Shown one piece after another: positions 11,725 to 21,671 of a stretch of DNA of 64,000 nt; the first letter of the stretch is position 1, and each line of letters begins with the position of its first letter. The notes under the pieces were generated by a model. The model was not told the origin of the DNA and made no database searches. It worked only from the letters and a program-made list of their open reading frames with translations. Where the stretch lies: positions 62,001-126,000 of the forward strand of contig CBFFRP010000077.1 in the NCBI GenBank assembly GCA_965644295.1. Reading direction: 5' to 3'. Position numbers and translations under genes: made by a program. This stretch comes from Paraphysomonas bandaiensis (Eukaryota; Chrysophyceae).

Positions 11725-13371
11725 ATGTTTGATGAATACGAACAGTGCTGGCAAAAGTCATGCGAATATGTCGTCAAACTTTCTGATCCGTTTGTTTGGA
11801 GAAACCTTCAGCGCTTAGATGGTGCTCTTAAACGAGTCGATTGGTCAAAAAGCACAGATGTGAACAATATACAACAATTTGCCCGAGAACTTTTGCATTA
11901 CCTTTGGGAACGCTTACATCAAGGTCACTGGCAGAATGTGAATGATGGATACAGGTATATATATGGTCATGTCGCAGCTACACTTGCCGTGTGTCTTTGG
12001 AGTGGTAGAACTGTCGTGAATTGTTCTGCAGTGAGAGTGTATGAAGTAATTGACAACGGGGTTTTATTGGGATCAAGGGAATTAACACACACGCTAAACA
12101 GTTTGAGCAATATGGTCGCTCAAGAAGATGACAAAAAGTCAACACTTCCTTGTTTTATACTCCAACCCTGTAGTCTTCAAACAACGATTCCTCCTATTAA
12201 TAATACTTTGCGGACTGTAATTCAATCACGGATATGCCCCAGCTTAGTGCACTTTTACAACGAGTATTTTGCTGCTGATATGCCGGTGGTGTTGCAGAGG
12301 TGTATTGACGGGCAAGGTGGGTGGCCTGCTCTATCAAAGTGGAAGAACTTAGAGTATATTAATAGTGGTAAGTTCCGGTTTAATTACTTCTTGATTTCGT
12401 TATGTTATTAATCGCCGTGTAGTCTGTGGCCACCGGACAGTTCCAGTTGAACTTGGAGAAAATTATTTGATGCAGTCAGCTGGGCAACGTCTAATGCCTA
12501 TCCGAGAGTTCATTGAAACCCATATTCTTGGACTATTCGGAGTTCCTCTTTCTGGTACCACTACATATGTTCACCAGCAAGAGGGAAGAGATTTGCATGT
12601 AGTGGAGGATGGAAGATCTTTTAAACGTAAGAAATGTGACGAAATATCGGTTAAAGCGAGTGGATATATTGCCCAACATGGTCTGTTCGACCAAATACCA
12701 GAGCTGAAAGCAGATATCGATATACCTGACTACTGTGCTTTACTCCTACCCAGTGAAGAGGATGACCTATCCGCCTCTGAGGTACTTACCAATGCGTGGT
12801 TCGGCCCTGTGGGTACAGTATCCCCTCTTCATCATGATCCCTATCATAACCTACTTGTCCAAGTCCATGGTATGTTTGAATACACAGTAATATGACATTC
12901 TCTGTAAATGGGTTTTTCGTATGTATTGTACAGGGTATAAGTATGTGCGTTTATATGCGCCTGCTGAATCACCTGCTCTGTACCCAATGAAAACAGAAAC
13001 CAGTATGAGCAATAACAGGTAACTTGTACATTATATTCAACATTGTGTTTCATATACCGTTATGAATGTTTCGCAGCTCTGTGAACCTGATGTCTGTGGA
13101 CGCTGAGTTGCACCCTGATATACTTTTGGCGCCTTATTTTGACACTATTTTGGGTCCTGGAGATATGCTGTTTATCCCACGATGGTGGTGGCACTATGTC
13201 ACAGCAGTGCCCTCGTATTCGGCGAGGCAGTATTGGGAGGGCACCAAGAGTACAGATACTACAACACACAACTATTTTTCAGATTTTGAAATTACTAGTA
13301 CTACTGCTATAGATGAGTTGTTCTCATGGTCAGTCAACTTTTGGTGGGGTTCTCGTTTGTTGAAAAAGTAG
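11725..13371 (+). CDS. KDM8: JmjC-domain protein, KDM8/JMJD5-like, 489 aa
   Basis: Four exons: 11725-12367, 12423-12869, 12934-13018, 13077-13371; introns of 55, 64 and 58 nt; phases consistent. The C-terminal half matches JMJD5: the Fe(II) facial triad is visible as H351 and D353 in [10 protein letters not shown] and H431 in [10 protein letters not shown], with [17 protein letters not shown] and SALYP-like segments between. The fold binds Fe(II) and 2-oxoglutarate; JMJD5 is known as a nuclear or cytosolic hydroxylase or peptidase. The N-terminal about 210 residues are helical, as in the family. Odd: roughly 35 residues (YSARQYW..TTAIDEL) are inserted between the distal-histidine strand and the final FSWSVNFWW strand. 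Somewhat longer than human JMJD5 (416 aa). Confidence 0.88.
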
Positions 13372-14788
13372 ATTTGGGAAATTGTGTTTATGGAATTACG
13401 ATTGATTATCCGTTTTGAGTTCAGCTAGTTGTGCTTCTTTAACTTTAAGCAGTATATAACAAACTCTACAAATTCTTAGCTAAAGCAGCACCTTAGTCTT
13501 GATACATGATTAATAAACAACTCTATATGGTGGCAGTAGATATGCTATAACATTATGTGATATACGATATACTTACATCCATCTCTTACCTACTACATCA
13601 CCACCTTCATCTTGATGAAGGATAAGTAAACAGCTCTATATTACAGTGTCTGATACACACTGCTAACTGATAGTAATATATGTTGTAAGTGTTAGAATTG
13701 GACATTTCACTGAAGATCACTTGCTCTACACGTAAACCTTAATCTTGCTTGTTGAACACAATGCACTTTCAAGTAAGAAATTATAATTATTATTAATCTA
13801 AACACTTCACTACATATTCATGTAACATCTGGTGAACATCTGCTCACCAGTCACTCCTATATCTTATATAGTCACACATCAGTAACTGAATTTAATTTCT
13901 TTGTAATTATAATCAACCGTTACGCCTACGAGTTGACTTCACCTATTGCACACTATTAACTCACTTCAATTGCGCAATATATATCACATCATATTGCAGA
14001 ACTCAACAGTAAGTAAGTGGATATGTATGGACGATATACATCCATCTCTTATCTACGACAGCACCTTTATCTTGATGAATGTTATATGTAAACTTCAGTC
14101 ATATTTACAGGACACAACAGATCATTACGAATGATACAGTATTAGGAGTCATAAGGTCGACAGGCTCTTCACTGGTTGGGTCGTAAGGTGTGTCCCTGTA
14201 CCACATACATATACTCCCACCACCCCCACAACTCATCCACACTCTCATATTACTCATATGCTATCCTTATAGAGGAAGTCCTCATATGGATGATCACCAC
14301 CAGCTCCACTAACAACAGCGTCACAGTCTTCTAACGGATACATATGCTTCCACAGCACCATTAATGCAGATACACCATATAAAATAACATACTCAGGAGC
14401 GCATTAGTGGTGAACGCTTCTGGTTCAGTTATATGGCTATTCAGGGTGCTCCATGCGGTCTATGCATGTATATGTGTGTGGGTGTTCTGTATGTATGTGT
14501 GTGTATCTGCTGCGGTATTATTCATATGATCATACGAGTCTCTCTCCTCATGAGGAGCACACACCACTATACACCACTATGACCACACACTGTTGATAGT
14601 CCTCACTCGTGTCTGTGAGTAGAGGCAGCAGCAGAGCCTCTGAATCATGTACTCGTATATGCATATATCCACATCACATTCACTTCGAAGTCTCCCAGAG
14701 ATACACTCTTATACGCACACGTATACCTATGTATACCATATACACAGTATACAGAGAATACGTTGATTTACAGTTTACTAAGTTTCAC
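13372..14788. repeat. Non-coding, with dispersed repeat family B copy and internal direct repeat
   Basis: About 13680-14000 matches 27340-27690 over some 300 bp (shared CATCTGGTGAACATCTG, CCAGTCACTCCTATAT, ATCACATCATA.TGCAGA). In addition, GATATAC..ACATCCATCTCTTA..CATCTTGATGAA occurs twice, near 13565-13640 and 14030-14115. No coding potential was recognised. Boundaries approximate. Confidence 0.6.
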
Positions 14789-14819
<31 letters not shown>

Positions 14820-15119
14820 TGTATGTATGTATGTATGTATGTATGTATGTATGTATGTATGTATGTATGTATGTATGTATGTATGTATGTATGTATGTAT
14901 GTATGTATGTATGTATGTATGTATGTATGTATGTATGTATGTATGTATGTATGTATGTATGTATGTATGTATGTATGTATGTATGTATGTATGTATGTAT
15001 GTATGTATGTATGTATGTATGTATGTATGTATGTATGTATGTATGTATGTATGTATGTATGTATGTATGTATGTATGTATGTATGTATGTATGTATGTAT
15101 GTATGTATGTATGTATGTA
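14789..15119. repeat. (TATG)n microsatellite array upstream of SOD-like gene
   Basis: About 330 bp of uninterrupted ATGT tetranucleotides ending 80 bp before the ATG of the plus-strand SOD-fold gene. It reads (TATG)n on that gene's coding strand. Open frames through it are artefacts. Confidence 0.98.
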
Positions 15120-15199
15120 CTGCTGTGTTGGTTAGTTTAATGTGGATTATTCGTACCCATTCATTCAATTATCCCGCTGCATACATTTGTTTGAATACT

Positions 15200-15797
15200 A
15201 TGGCCCGTTGTGTTGCTGTTATCAATGGTGATGGAATTACAGGCTCTTTGAGTCTGTATCAGGTTAGTCTGGATTTAACGCCCCGAAATAAATTAATTTG
15301 TTATTGCAGGCTCAAGAGGAGGCTCCTACATCTATCGAAGGAACCATCAAGGGCCTCATGCCTGTATTTTATCTATTTTTATTAATATTTTATGTTAATT
15401 CAATGACAGGGAAAGCATGGAATGCATGTGCATGTGTTTGGTGATTTTTCAGAGGGATTTCTTTCTGCAGGAGGTATATTCAACCCTTTTGGCAGAAATC
15501 ACGGTGCCCCTGACGATGAAGAGCGCATGGTTGGTGACTTAGGTTGGTGATGTGGGCATGTTATTGTTTTTTTGAGACGTCATAGGCAATATCGAGGCGG
15601 ATGATGACGGTTGCGCCAATGTTGCAATTGAAGACAGACAGGTCAAGTTAATTGGACCCCACTCAATCATCGGCAGATCGATCGTAGTGAAGTCTAACCC
15701 GGATGATATGGGTCGTGGTGGAAATGAATTATCTCTTAGTACTGGTAATTCTGGACAGCGCCTTGCTGGTGGTGTTGTCGGTATTGCGTCGTCCTAG
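15200..15797 (+). CDS. Cu/Zn superoxide dismutase-fold protein, 153 aa, degenerate metal sites
   Basis: Four exons: 15200-15262, 15310-15363, 15410-15542, 15586-15797; introns of 47, 46 and 43 nt, all GT-AG and in phase. The length equals that of typical SOD1. Family segments are clear: [87 protein letters not shown]. Compared residue by residue with human SOD1, ligand equivalents H46, H48, H71 and D83 remain (H45, H47, H70, D82 here) and the active-site Arg143 remains (R142). The bridging H63 is I62, zinc ligand H80 is M79, copper ligand H120 is K119, and both disulfide cysteines C57 and C146 are F56 and G145. The intact frame argues for a maintained protein, but it should not dismutate superoxide in the usual way. 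Probably cytosolic: no signal peptide is seen. Confidence 0.88.
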
Positions 15798-16101
15798 GTG
15801 TATTAGATCCTTACAATAACTGCAGCTTTATCAATAGTTATTAAGTTAATGTTAGTAGCAGTTTGTCCGTATATAAGCATATAAGTGCTTTCTGAAATTT
15901 CTCTAATACGAATACTTCCTGTGTCGTGGAAATATAGACTAGCTTTTAGCTTCCATACAATTTTGTCCATTGTATATGCCAAAAGCCAGCACAAAACTAA
16001 GGGTAAAATCGTTGGCATGTATATAGTTTAATCAGTATTTTCAAAAGAACACACCTACAATTTACGAGCATACCATAGACAAACAGATATCGCACCCACA
16101 C

Positions 16102-16982
16102 ATTAAAACCAGGGATAGGGAACAATATATTGTATTGCAATATATTGTACAATATATTGCAATATATTGTAAAATATATTGATTGGTGGACTGGTCAAAT
16201 ATTCCATCAATAGTGTTTCTGTTAATAGAGCTCACAATACTATTGCAATATATTGCAATCAATATTATGATAGTCATATAAGAGAAGATCCTCAACTGTA
16301 TGGTGCAAAATATACGCCTCTGTATACAAATATCCGGAAAATAAGAAAAAAAGCCTATTTTTGATGTTATTTTCTATTTTTTATGTATCGCCAGCTCAAA
16401 CAGCACTCTACACCTCTCCACATGTATGTACAGTACTTCTCTTAATATAGTATATATATCCTATAGTGACAAGAAGAGACAACTGAATGATGAGTGCATA
16501 CAAGAGTAGGGACATTTACCGCTGTTTTTGGAGTCCGGTCGAAGGTGTCCCGAACAAACACGAGTGTAAAATCTGCGGACGTAAACGACAACAGAATATT
16601 CGGAATGGATACAACAATCTAAAGGATCACACTTTCTCTCATGATGTGTGGGAGGAGACATTGAAGAGGTATTTACGGGCTGTCTGCACCAATGGTCCCA
16701 TGGATGCTTTTGTTCTGCAGCCTTCAGACAAAATCAAGTGACCTTAGACCTTATAAAATATGGCAAGTACTAAAAATGAAAACTACGGATGTGTTTACTT
16801 ACTGATTAGTCATACTAATATATTGCAATATATTGTACAATATATTGCAATATATTGTACAATATATTGCAATATATTGCAATAGTATTGTAGGGCCGGT
16901 TTAAAAAATCCATCAATACTATTGATGGAACGCTACCTAACAATAGTATTGCAATATATTGTTCCCTATCCCTGATTAAAAC
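16102..16982. mobile_element. Non-autonomous hAT element, 865 bp, with 8-bp TSD
   Basis: The element spans 16110-16974. It is bounded by perfect inverted repeats starting CAGGGATAGGGAACAATATA and flanked on both sides by ATTAAAAC (16102-16109 and 16975-16982), the 8-bp duplication expected of hAT insertion. Inside are palindromic CAATATATTG blocks and the first 83 codons of the transposase found complete at 54.7-56.5 kb. It is an internal deletion derivative of that element, lacking about 1.5 kb; the deletion junction lies near 16733, at a short CAA microhomology. Confidence 0.93.
16487..16741 (+). pseudogene. Truncated hAT transposase N-terminus (BED-type zinc finger)
   Basis: Same start and sequence as the intact minus-strand transposase beginning at 56465, including the CKICG..H..H zinc-finger region, then cut by the internal deletion after the codons for QPSDK. 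It can encode only the DNA-binding part. If expressed, such a fragment could compete with the full transposase for the element ends (inference). Confidence 0.85.
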
Positions 16983-17850
16983 CTATGTACCCATAAGATG
17001 CGAGGAAACTGCAATGACCAGTAGCGCAGTAGGTAAGAATCAACTGCAATAATAATAACATTTCCATGATTAATGCCTTCTCCCGCCCGAAGGCTGCAAG
17101 GGTGACATCGAAAACCCCCCAGACGCTCTATAGCGCGAAGTCCAGTAACCGTCCCAGCTCATGTACCGTAACAAACATCACTGCATATAGTGCAGGGCAA
17201 AAAAAACTATAGCAAAGAAATTATCATCAAAAAAATCACCTCCTATATCTGGTCCTCATTGTCCATGCTGTTGTGGAACCTATCGTGCCATCCGCTTCAT
17301 GCATTTATAACTAGATATTATATATAAGAGGTATAGTATTTATACCAACACTGTTCTTCATATCAATAAATATGCATTGTTACAACCATATCGTATTCGG
17401 ATGTCTAGATATAGCACATGCAAGCCAATGTGTCCGTAAATAGCCTCATACGATGAAAGCTACTTCTAGAGAACTGCAGTATACCATAACACAATTCGTA
17501 TATATATCAGCAGCATACATCACATACCTTTATAACAATGGCATTGTGCATTTCTCTGATACTATCCTTTCTTGGCATCTGTGAAGCGCGAGCATAGCAA
17601 CACTGCTGTGCCCAGAAGCAGCCAAACACACAAGATTTCTTAGATATAAGAAAAGTCGAGGAACCGCGTATACCGCGAGTGCGCTGTAGTCTAATATTGA
17701 TAATTTCAATGTGGAAATATATACAGCGGTATACGGTATACTGTATACGGTATATGAAGTGGAGTGTTAGATTTCATTTACCACCCTCGCGCTGTACCAC
17801 CCTCATAACTCAGTGATCGCTTTCTACCTATATCTCTCTACCCCTGTGAA
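16983..17850. other. Intergenic, upstream of secreted orphan gene
   Basis: No gene recognised. At 17728-17754 the palindrome GTATAC recurs three times with one-base spacers, about 100 bp before the next start codon; it may be a regulatory site. Confidence 0.4.
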
Positions 17851-19662
17851 ATGTCATGGATTGCATCATGGCTGGCGTGTCTATGGAGTGTACAGCAGTC
17901 TGTCGCCGTATCATTAAATAATGATTATAAGAGCCATACTTTAGAACAGCACATTGTCATTGACTGGATGGAAAGTTATACACCTGATAGACTGACACAC
18001 TTGGTTGAAAGCTTCATGTTGACGAGTTCACTTGTAGTTCACGATGTGCTGTCATTCAACAGCATACAGCCATCAGTGAGGACACAAGTGATGTCCTCTT
18101 TCTATCAACAGTTTGAAGACGATTATCGAGGTGAATATCCATTTACTATCTATCTGGTGAATGATACACGCCCACGTTATGACTACAGATATACCAACAA
18201 TGGAATCAGGAAGGTCAATTCCAACATGCACGGCTTAGGTGCTTTTCTTCAATCAACATCACTTTGTTCTGTCAATAATTCCTTAGCTATTCATGTTACA
18301 AACAATATTCAAGAGACCAAGGACAATCTGCGATCAATGAATCTATTTTATTCATATTATCGAGCACGAGTATTTTCTAGTCTGTCAGAGGTTTTTTCAG
18401 TCTTAAATAGCGGTTTCCCAAACTTTATCTACGTTATTCTTCGACTCTTGGACAATGTACCCCACAATAATGTTGCATACCAAGGAATGCCTTATGTAGA
18501 AATACTTGTCAGTGACTACTTTGAGGCGAAGTGTATTTTAGACGGAGATTCGACTTGCTCTGTTCCCATTGCCAGTGAATGCGACAGCAAGGAGATTTAT
18601 GAAAACGGCGGAGAAAATGTAGGAAATATTATTAGCGTGGGAAAGAAGATGGTGTTTGTGGATATAAAATGGGTAGGAGATGGTAGTTACAATATTAAAA
18701 CCCAGCGAGCACTTTTGGAGCAAAGAATACAAGGGAAAAGTGAAGCATTCATCGCTGATCCTGCGTTGTGGCCTTTTCCCGGAAGCATATCGTCCACGTG
18801 TGGGGGTGACAATATCACCGACGATACAATAGTGACGGTACCAATTCAGGGTATTTTATCAGGGTTTAACGGTGATAAGGAAACTACCCAATTTAGTATG
18901 TACAAAGGTCAAAACCCATATACAGAGGTGTCCTGTTTTTGTGAATTTCATGGAATTAATATCGATTCATGTCATGAATTGCTTCACGTGGTTCTTTCTG
19001 AATTCCGTGAAAAAATATCTGAATCTCATTTACCATTACATGTCAATCTCGTCAGTACAGGGCTATCTGCTCTTAGAAAATGCGGATTGGATTTTGTAGT
19101 TATGAGGGTTACGGATGTGATTGGATTCCCCCATACGCTTCAAGAGCATAAGGATGTCGACATTCTAATTAACCCTGCCGATTCCCTTTCAGATTACGTA
19201 GAATGTCTCGAGAGTGCCTATGACATGTACATGCAATCAACGTATAATAAATCTACAACGTATCGTGATGTCACGCTGATATTACGATATGTTTTCGGTA
19301 GTGTAACAGATAACTGGCTGGTAGATATCACTCTTCCAAGAAGCGATACTTTTATAGTTCGCTTCGAACTACAGAAAAGTGTACACTCCTCCGTGGTTGC
19401 TGTTTCACCACGGTGGAGTAATATGATACTTGCCAGTGCTGTGGAAGTTATTTCACCTGCTGGTTTCGTGTGGAGACGCCCTTGTGACTCAGATGAGGCT
19501 GCACTGCGAGTATTAGCGTATATGAGTGCGCCATCCAAAATACATCATTTAGATTGGATAAAAGCTCACCCGAAAATACATTTTTCTGATCCAAGGACGC
19601 ACTTTCCAAGTAGTCTATATGTGAATGAATATTCTGAATGCTGCTCTATTGTAGGCTTGTAA
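17851..19662 (+). CDS. Secreted/lumenal orphan protein, 603 aa, possible nucleotidyltransferase-like C-terminus
   Basis: A single open frame with no intron. The N-terminus (MSWIASWLACLWSVQQSVAVS) looks like a signal peptide, so an ER/Golgi-lumenal or secreted protein is likely; several N-x-S/T sites and cysteines fit that. I do not recognise the first about 400 residues. Around 415-450 the segment FVVMRV..HTLQEHKDVDILIN resembles the acidic strand of minimal nucleotidyltransferase folds (D-x-D followed by hydrophobic residues), with a second acidic strand at NWLVDITLP near 490. The C-terminus contains a cysteine pair (ECCS). The function is not known and the nucleotidyltransferase suggestion is weak. 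The start is the first ATG of the frame and gives a good signal peptide. Confidence 0.75.
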   Translation: MSWIASWLACLWSVQQSVAVSLNNDYKSHTLEQHIVIDWMESYTPDRLTHLVESFMLTSSLVVHDVLSFNSIQPSVRTQVMSSFYQQFEDDYRGEYPFTIYLVNDTRPRYDYRYTNNGIRKVNSNMHGLGAFLQSTSLCSVNNSLAIHVTNNIQETKDNLRSMNLFYSYYRARVFSSLSEVFSVLNSGFPNFIYVILRLLDNVPHNNVAYQGMPYVEILVSDYFEAKCILDGDSTCSVPIASECDSKEIYENGGENVGNIISVGKKMVFVDIKWVGDGSYNIKTQRALLEQRIQGKSEAFIADPALWPFPGSISSTCGGDNITDDTIVTVPIQGILSGFNGDKETTQFSMYKGQNPYTEVSCFCEFHGINIDSCHELLHVVLSEFREKISESHLPLHVNLVSTGLSALRKCGLDFVVMRVTDVIGFPHTLQEHKDVDILINPADSLSDYVECLESAYDMYMQSTYNKSTTYRDVTLILRYVFGSVTDNWLVDITLPRSDTFIVRFELQKSVHSSVVAVSPRWSNMILASAVEVISPAGFVWRRPCDSDEAALRVLAYMSAPSKIHHLDWIKAHPKIHFSDPRTHFPSSLYVNEYSECCSIVGL

Positions 19663-19699
19663 CTAGAATAAATACGCATGGATACAGTATTATGCCGTG

Positions 19700-21310
19700 T
19701 GCGATGTACATAGTAGTAAATGTCTTATTATTAGCAATAGGCGTGGAAGAGCCAGAACTAATGTAGCAAAGCAATTTAACTAACTAGTGCTTTACTCTGA
19801 TAGTAGTGAATGTCTTATTTAAGCAAAATAAGCGTTTAAGAGTCAATGCATAACTCTGATATCCTACTATTCAACGCTACGGAAGCTGCTTGTGCGTCAC
19901 CGCAAGCACCAATGTGCAATCACCTCCTCGCACCTTTTCGTGGTGTTCTGGGGGATAAGTACCAGAGATATTTCTCCGGGAAACTAATATGTAAGCCGCA
20001 TATATAGTCAGCAGATATTGTTTTGCCTACTCATAGCCAAATGCTTGTGTGGTAGAACGGACACTAATTAGTGTAACTTGTGTGGGCGTCTTTGGGCCTT
20101 GACGAATAAACAGGCATCCGGGAATGGACCCACATGCCCACATCAAGTTCATCCGGGGTATTGTGGGCTGCTTACTGAAGTCTAGCATCCGAGCTGTTCA
20201 CTCAAAAATGTTGTACTCAGCAGATGTCAGGTATGTCAACACTCTGTTTGCTCACGGCGTTTGCTTTGAGTGATAGAGAGCGTCCGACTTTGTTGAGGGT
20301 GAGATGTACACTTTTGTTTAGAGGAAACTTTTACACATGTTTATAATATAATGTCTGATTACTTAGCTATAGGCTTAATATAAATGTTAAAACTAAACAG
20401 AAATTTAACTAGTACTTAATACTAATATCCTACTATTTGACGCTACGGAGGCTGCTTGGAATTCGCTGCAAGCACCACAGTGCAACCTTCAAGGTGTGTA
20501 CACATGCTGTCAACCTGTACGTGTGGTAGCCACTATCAGCAATTCAAAAGTAATAGCAATATATCAAGGCATTATTACTATCGTTTACTGCCCTACAAAG
20601 TCGGACTCGCACCTTTTCGTGGTGTTCTGGGGGAAACTAATATGTGAGCCGCGTATATAGTCAGCAGATATTGTTTTGCCCACTCATAGCCAAATGCTTG
20701 TGTGGTAGAAAGGACACTAATTAGTGTAACTTGTGTGGGTGTCTTTGGGTCTTGACGAATAAACAGGCATCCGGGAATGGGCCCACATCAAGTTCATCCG
20801 GGGTATTGTGGGCTGCTTACTGAAGTCAAGCATTCGGGCTGTTCACCTTAAGGTCAGAGAGCGAAAATGGTTGCACCTTGGTGCTTGCGGCGACGCACAA
20901 GCAGCTTTTGTAGTAGGATATTAGAGTTAAGCACTAGTTAGTTAAATTGTATTGCTACATTAGTTCTGACTCTTACACGCCTATTGCTAATAATCAGACA
21001 TTCACTACTTGTTTAAAGCCCAATAGTCACAACTCAATGTACTGAGTTCACGAGAACATCATACGTAACAACATAACTCTTACACCTCCTGACCACATTT
21101 CACTACTATACTATTATAACTCACTATATTATACACACTTCAACTATATATGAAAGTCTGATTATTACATGAGTACGGTTGTGTAGAGAAACTAGTTTAT
21201 GTCTATAGACTAGCTAATAACTAGATTTGCTATATACTACTAGTGGCGGGCAACCGTCTCGGGACTGCTTGTGCATCGCTGCGAGCACCATGGTGCAACC
21301 CACTTCAACT
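19700..21310. mobile_element. Cluster of SINE-like copies and tail fragments in both orientations
   Basis: Pieces recognised by the family motifs: a reverse-oriented tail (about 19715-19922, ending in GCTGCTTGTGCGTCACCGCAAGC), a forward head and body (19923-20290), a reverse tail (20350-20500), a forward copy with tail (20590-21010), and a reverse hairpin remnant (21236-21310). The alternating orientation suggests repeated insertion into or beside earlier copies. Edges are approximate. Confidence 0.75.
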
Positions 21311-21671
21311 AACACTGCCACTTAAACAATGCTACAAGGAACAAGGAATGATTAATGATTACAATAATAGCTGGCAATTTATGTTTCAAAATCATGGTCC
21401 CCATTATATATCTGAAATTTTGCCGACCTTTTATTGTTGACAATGCGCTACTTCATATATAGAACAGATATATATTTCTATTCCACTGCGATGCGCATAA
21501 ACTGAGTAACTTAGTAGTACTTTCCATATTACACAACTACGTACTGAATTCACTGTGAGTTTCATTTCATCAACTGCTAGGTGGAAAGCATAAAAAGTAA
21601 CTAATAGGAAATATATTACACACTGAAAGTTTTCTAAAATATAAACAATATAAAGAAGTGTCATGGCGATG

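Noticed and set aside
15200-15797. Cu-only SOD or a copper chaperone for SOD
   Set aside because: Cu-only SODs keep the copper histidines and the disulfide, both altered here; the metal-binding leader and CxC motif of the chaperone are absent. A degenerate SOD fold fits better.
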